From Capra hircus (taxonomy: Eukaryota; Chordata; Mammalia; Artiodactyla; Bovidae), in assembly GCF_001704415.2 (NCBI RefSeq), contig NC_030819.1, forward strand, positions 38,868,575 through 38,932,574: a DNA stretch of 64,000 bases. The letters are read 5' to 3'. Shown piece after piece: positions 62,701 through 64,000 of this stretch. The number at the start of each line of letters is the position of its first letter. Positions within the stretch are counted from its first letter, which is position 1. The translations under genes were made by a program, and so were the position numbers. A model generated the notes under the pieces. It ran no database searches. It was given only the letters and a program-made list of their open reading frames with translations, and was not told where the DNA came from.

Positions 62701-64000
62701 GGTAAATTCGGAATATATTTTTGAAAAATCAGGCTTAAAAATCCAAGATGTCTGTCATGCATTCTTGCTTTGAGGATTAAGTTGCAGTCATTTTGTTATT
62801 TTTATTAAGATTAACTAAAATTGAATACCATTCAATTTAAAATCATGAGGTCACATAATGACTCAATATAAAGTGTATAACTGTAAAACTTTCCTCTAGT
62901 GCATAACTAGCTGCATGTAGATATGCACGTGTAGCTAGCATCAAAAGCCACACAGTTTGCAGTTTTCTAGATAATTTGCTAAATCAGAAGATCAGACTTC
63001 AAAAGAACTTCTCCACTGTAGTCAATAACAGTAAAAAGAAGCTAAAGAGAGGAAGTCTTCCCTAATATGTTAAAGAGACTATTTCCCTCCATATCAGCCT
63101 TCTGTTATAGCACATAACATACTCTCTTGAGGTTGCCAGTTTAGCCTTGTCTATCTCATTAGAGTACAGGCTGACTTGTTTTCAAACAATCTGCAAGCTA
63201 AGAATGGGTGACAAAAATCCAAAACCATATTAGCATTTCACATGTGAAGATTATAAATGAAATTCAAATTTCAGTGTCCATAAATAAAGCTCTACTGCAA
63301 CACAGCCACATTTACTGTTAATATACTACCAATGGCTGCTTCTATAATACAAGGCAGAGGTGAGTAATTGTAACAGCAACCAGATAATCTGCAAAGCCTA
63401 AAATATTTACTATCTGGCCCTTAACAGAAAAAGTTTGCTGACCCCTGGTACAGAGTACAAGCTCTCTGAGAATTAGTGTTTTATGACTCTGACTTGTTCA
63501 AGACGTAACCTCTGTAGGAAAGAACTGTACCTGACACATACCATTCAAATAAAATTTGCTGAATACCTGAAAATAATTAGACGAAATAGTTTCTTCCCTA
63601 TTATGGTATTAGTACTTAGACCATCAACATAGTAACTAGCGGCACCCACAGCTGTGAGAAACATGCTAACTAATGAATAAAAAAGAAATGCTAACTAAAA
63701 AAAAGCAAGTTGAAAGCTAAGAGTGGGTGGCAAAAATCCAAAAGAATATTAGTATAGCTAGTATACATAATATTAGTATAACTAGCTAAGTCATTTTTAG
63801 TCCAATCACCATATTATAAAAACCAATAACCATTAGAATTAAAAAGTGCACTCCAGTTTACCACTTGTAAAGAAAGACTGACATTTAAAGTTATTCGGAA
63901 AAAGTAGTTGAGACTAACTTACTGGTAATTTTGTCGATTTAAAAACAGGACTGGAGACAGTTTGTTCATGGAGATTAGAATAATCACCAGGACTTTCAAA
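38668..64000 (-). CDS. BORA: BORA, Aurora-A activator, 11 exons, 5' end missing
   Basis: BORA (protein aurora borealis) binds Aurora A and, once phosphorylated by CDK1-cyclin, lets it activate PLK1 at mitotic entry. Minus-strand coding exons in order: 64000-63923 (cut by the window), 62177-62071, 59782-59737, 56270-56189, 49536-49471, 48717-48661, 48254-48028, 47126-46994, 44756-44146, 40101-39970, 38733-38668. They join in frame to 1,605 nt including TAG; adding the roughly 24 missing codons gives about 558 residues, close to the human 559. Visible: conserved N-terminal 'GEFRWSIDQLAVINP', the CDK site 'VPSPWTDHEG', many SP sites, and the DSGYNT phosphodegron bound by SCF-beta-TrCP. All ten introns are GT-AG. 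No break found. Confidence 0.96.
39068..39421 (+). mobile_element. MER2-like Tigger DNA transposon
   Basis: Starts 'cagttgtccctcagtattga', continues 'aaatcatctctaatctactt' and ends 'ggcagataatacggagggtc', the order of the non-autonomous MER2 (pogo/Tigger) element, near full length. Terminal 'ccctc...gaggg' ends are inverted repeats. Confidence 0.7.
39970..40101 (-). CDS. BORA: BORA exon with beta-TrCP degron
   Basis: 44 codons beginning 'MDSGYNTQNCGSNIMDT'. DSGYNT is the PLK1-dependent phosphodegron. Acceptor 'cctggcag', donor GTATGG. Confidence 0.96.
40905..41050 (-). repeat. MIR SINE remnant
   Basis: 'tgtaatatcattctcatttt', 'acagataaggagactgaggc' and 'tcgggaaagataactgtcat' match antisense MIR order. 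Confidence 0.55.
41794..41890 (+). repeat. Two-copy tandem duplication (46/51 bp)
   Basis: Unit 'cagtgaaaagatttgttta' to 'aggacttctgaagagaa' occurs at 41,794-41,839 and 41,840-41,890; the second copy carries a 5-base insertion ('aatta' region) and one substitution. Confidence 0.9.
43137..43370 (+). repeat. MIR SINE remnant
   Basis: Well-ordered MIR: 'agagccagactgccaggatt', 'ttgaccacttactaataact', 'cctcatctgtaaaatgggga', 'gtacttgaaataatgcctgg'. Confidence 0.8.
43938..44052 (-). mobile_element. CHR-type SINE head, antisense
   Basis: Reverse complement of a CHR head: 'tttttcggccatgacccagg' and 'ggccagggatcaaacccacg', 'gaagccaggagtcttaatca'. Confidence 0.65.
44146..44756 (-). CDS. BORA: BORA largest exon
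   Basis: 611 nt. Encodes 'FAFHSPDASSRTNCNGITNP', the C-terminal half with 'EIADETTWIKEPV' and ends 'ESSNIQ'. The middle is unusually CpG- and GC-rich (about 44,420-44,530) and is where the protein differs most from human. Acceptor 'atcttttag', donor GTAAGG. Apparent plus-strand frames of 126-128 codons are shadows of this exon. Confidence 0.96.
45151..45392 (-). mobile_element. Bov-tA SINE, antisense
   Basis: Full-length reverse copy: 'atgcttgcgtgctaaattgc' to 'cacctgggaagcccc'. Confidence 0.9.
45840..46300 (+). mobile_element. Old L1 ORF2-end/3' UTR fragment
   Basis: L1-type order: 'cacaccactgatgaaaattt', 'tctacttctgagattttaac', 'acatccatgaaatggactat'. Heavily diverged. Confidence 0.55.
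46507..46655 (-). mobile_element. Bov-tA SINE, antisense, internally deleted, 9-bp TSD
   Basis: Reverse copy lacking the middle ('ctctgtccttcaatctctta' joins to 'tgtctcctgcactgacagat'). Perfect 9-bp repeats 'aatatctga' at 46,498-46,506 and 46,656-46,664. Confidence 0.92.
46994..47126 (-). CDS. BORA: BORA exon (SP-rich)
   Basis: 'GQFSSSPIQDSAKRYSLGS' and 'NPSPFSSPTFSPVAFQIGK': rich in Ser-Pro sites, including the equivalent of the PLK1-docking region. Acceptor 'ttatcacag', donor GTATGT. Confidence 0.96.
47305..47607 (+). mobile_element. L1 3' end with 16-bp TSD
   Basis: 303-bp 5'-truncated L1: 'gacccatagacacagaaaat', 'ggacctactgtacagcacag', 'tcactttgctgtacacttga', A-rich tail. Perfect 16-bp repeats 'aagacaccaaaaggca' flank it (47,289-47,304 and 47,608-47,623). 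Confidence 0.93.
48028..48254 (-). CDS. BORA: BORA exon
   Basis: 227 nt: 'GDYFRADEFADQSPGNLSS', 'LRRKLFLDGNGSISDSLP', 'SIELSPVQCRSPVQTPSS'. Acceptor 'aaatgtag', donor GTAAGA. Confidence 0.96.
48661..48717 (-). CDS. BORA: BORA exon
   Basis: 57 nt: 'AACQTLLSLPVDFNLEKIL'. Acceptor 'gcttccag', donor GTAAGT. A second CAG 15 nt inside ('cttgccag') could be an alternative acceptor, in frame. Confidence 0.94.
49118..49329 (+). mobile_element. Bov-tA SINE
   Basis: 'ttccctggtggctcaaacgg' to 'ttcattttcactttcac', little diverged. Confidence 0.92.
49471..49536 (-). CDS. BORA: BORA exon
   Basis: 66 nt: 'INTNNESPVGRKLTIHSEK'. Acceptor 'gttttatag', donor GTGAGT. Confidence 0.95.
49736..51095 (+). mobile_element. 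BovB LINE, longest copy, RT broken
   Basis: 1.36-kb 5'-truncated BovB (RTE clade). Frame 49,858-50,838 encodes 326 residues of reverse transcriptase: motif A 'FIDYAKAFDCVDH', 'GVHQGCILSPCLFN', and the catalytic box altered from YADD to YAYD ('RYAYDTTLMAES'). The endonuclease domain is absent. The frame ends at 50,838 by frameshift relative to the 3' remainder. A 10-bp direct repeat 'aggataagaa' at 49,726-49,735 and 51,096-51,105 is the probable target-site duplication. Relics only: it cannot make active enzyme. Confidence 0.93.
51106..51213 (-). mobile_element. Bov-tA SINE head, antisense
   Basis: 'ggatctttccagcccaggga' to 'gacccaccagggaatcccc', directly after the BovB copy. Confidence 0.85.
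51396..51703 (+). mobile_element. CHR-type tRNA-Glu SINE
   Basis: 'attcctggtgagccagtgat' head, CHR body ('ctaagcctgtgcagcacaac', 'gaagccaccacaatgagaag') and 'ataaataaat' tail. Confidence 0.85.
52121..52366 (+). mobile_element. Bov-tA SINE
   Basis: 'gagcttccctggtagctcag' to 'aagtgactaacactttcata'; a partial internal duplication of the 'cctggaga' segment is present around 52,200-52,225. Confidence 0.88.
52464..52735 (-). mobile_element. Bov-A2 dimeric SINE, antisense, 11-bp TSD
   Basis: Two Bov-A monomers in tandem (each with 'tccaggcaag' and 'actggagtgg'), joined by a 'gaaagtgaaaagtgaaagtg' spacer, and a (GCT)n start. Perfect 11-bp repeats 'ttcttgactct' at 52,453-52,463 and 52,736-52,746. 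Confidence 0.93.
52880..53640 (+). mobile_element. Old L1 fragment split by a SINE
   Basis: L1 ORF2-end sequence: 'atgagaaatgaaaattaaaa' is interrupted at 53,171 and resumes at 53,376 with 'cacattagaatggcacaaat', the usual continuation. Further L1 text follows ('tcattctggagagcactcta'). Confidence 0.65.
53171..53375 (-). mobile_element. Bov-tA SINE nested in L1
   Basis: Reverse copy from 'ttgttgttgttaagtcatgt' to 'gagccaccagggaagcccc', inserted in the L1 fragment. Confidence 0.88.
53735..53915 (-). repeat. MIR SINE
   Basis: Antisense MIR: 'gagcactaaccacgtgctaa', 'atctcatttaatcttcccaa', 'gaggcacagaacagctaagt', 'aaagtcacacagctactaaa'. Confidence 0.8.
53925..54135 (-). repeat. MER20-like hAT element
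   Basis: 'gggtcagcaaatgattgccc', 'gtaaataaagttttactgga', 'ggtctgcaaagcctagaata' match the MER20-type element; a second copy is at 63,268-63,449. Family name from memory. Confidence 0.6.
54165..54345 (+). repeat. MER-type DNA transposon remnant
   Basis: 'gggatgatggaaaagttctg', 'cggtcgccactaggtgtggc', 'aaatagccatatgtggctaa'. Same family as 26,985-27,125. Confidence 0.45.
54346..56188. other. BORA intron content
   Basis: Unassigned apart from MIR-like stretches around 55,070-55,210 and 55,290-55,430. No BORA exon. Confidence 0.4.
56189..56270 (-). CDS. BORA: BORA exon with CDK1 site
   Basis: 82 nt: 'FFTKDVIVPSPWTDHEGKQ' then LSEYHSSK. The SPW serine corresponds to human S112, the CDK1-cyclin A site needed for PLK1 activation. 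Acceptor 'attctcctag', donor GTGAGT. Confidence 0.97.
56818..57245 (-). mobile_element. Tigger/pogo-like transposon fragment
   Basis: Minus strand 57,240 to 57,091 reads as a transposase C-terminal tail ending in TAG ('PEPVPSASGVSESAACPPSP' then DDPPALPSPTSS). Plus-strand text 'agttagcctaggtacccagc' and 'ataatacttttcacacaaat' is the 3' non-coding part. The catalytic domain is absent. Confidence 0.55.
57780..58560 (+). mobile_element. Old L1 3' fragment split by BovB
   Basis: L1 text 'agggaaggcaatatggcaaa' (57,825) stops at about 57,846 and resumes at about 58,227 with 'ccaaaactgaaaacacaaac' and 'ggtacattcatacaatggaa'. Confidence 0.7.
57847..58226 (+). mobile_element. BovB LINE 3' end nested in L1
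   Basis: 380-bp BovB 3' end: 'agaattgatgcttttgaact' to 'gcgactgaactgaactga'. Confidence 0.92.
59737..59782 (-). CDS. BORA: BORA exon (46 nt)
   Basis: 'RIDKDVEDKRQKAIEE' (first codon split). Acceptor 'tctgcgtag', donor GTAACT. Confidence 0.95.
59783..62070. other. BORA intron content
   Basis: Contains an antisense BovB end (60,583-60,759); otherwise unassigned, no exon seen. Confidence 0.5.
60583..60759 (-). mobile_element. BovB 3' end, antisense
   Basis: 'tgttcagctcagtcgctcag' to 'ccccttctcctcctgccccc'. Confidence 0.9.
62071..62177 (-). CDS. BORA: BORA exon (conserved Aurora-A binding region)
   Basis: 107 nt: 'TPGEFRWSIDQLAVINPVE', 'IDPEDIHRQALYLSRSR'. This is the most conserved segment of BORA, within the N-terminal part sufficient for Aurora A/PLK1 activation. 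Acceptor 'ttttgttaag', donor GTAAGT. Confidence 0.97.
62178..63922. other. BORA intron content
   Basis: AT-rich intron; a MER20-like element sits at 63,268-63,449. No exon seen. Confidence 0.5.
63268..63449 (-). repeat. MER20-like hAT element
   Basis: 'ccataaataaagctctactg', 'tctgcaaagcctaaaatatt', 'gaaaaagtttgctgacccct'; its right end is intact. Confidence 0.65.
63923..64000 (-). CDS. BORA: BORA exon, cut by window edge
   Basis: 26 codons visible: 'FESPGDYSNLHEQTVSSPV' then FKSTKLP, to donor GTAAGT. By comparison with human BORA about 24 N-terminal codons lie past the window. Confidence 0.95.

Noticed and set aside
1..64000. Endogenous retrovirus or LTR
   Set aside because: I saw no paired LTRs, primer-binding site or gag/pol/env-like frame; all reverse-transcriptase similarity is BovB.

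Overview
The window is nuclear DNA from a ruminant, most likely a bovid such as cattle or a close relative. It is dense in Bov-tA/Bov-A SINEs, BovB (RTE-clade) LINE fragments, cetartiodactyl CHR-type tRNA-Glu SINEs and ruminant L1 3' ends, all restricted to this lineage. Three protein-coding genes can be reconstructed from exon/intron structure: PIBF1 (minus), DIS3 (plus) and BORA (minus). The order matches the human 13q22 neighbourhood (BORA-DIS3-PIBF1).

Layout. (1) 1-9,218: the 5' end of PIBF1 on the minus strand. The first coding exon (84 codons) is at 8,919-9,170; the rest of this stretch is its intron, holding a broken full-length LARP7 processed retrocopy (4,262-6,337, with target-site repeats) and BovB, Bov-tA and CHR insertions. 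(2) About 10.4-11.2 kb: a GC-rich bidirectional promoter shared by PIBF1 and DIS3. (3) 10,852-35,337: all 21 coding exons of DIS3, joining in frame to 958 codons plus stop, the human length, with every PIN and RNB catalytic acidic residue present. Intron 5 uses a GC donor. Intron 16 ends with a Bov-tA SINE only about 20 bp upstream of the acceptor. (4) 35.3-38.7 kb: the convergent 3' ends of DIS3 and BORA, with AATAAA signals on both strands about 3 bp apart. (5) 38,668-64,000: eleven coding exons of BORA on the minus strand; the start codon lies beyond the window edge (about 24 codons missing). BORA introns contain the longest BovB copy (reverse transcriptase with a broken YADD box), a MER2-like element, a Tigger-like fragment and two clear nested insertions.

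The three neighbours have separate jobs: PIBF1/CEP90 at centriolar satellites and cilia, DIS3 as the catalytic subunit of the RNA exosome, BORA as the Aurora-A cofactor that activates PLK1. They are linked by shared control DNA, a divergent promoter between PIBF1 and DIS3 and a convergent 3' end between DIS3 and BORA. I found no functional RNA gene, no CRISPR array, no recognisable endogenous retrovirus and no prokaryotic feature. The strongest points for a second look are the GC-AG intron, the SINE-supplied branch point, the two-strand polyadenylation site, the ZNF143-like site in the divergent promoter, and a CpG-rich patch inside a BORA coding exon.
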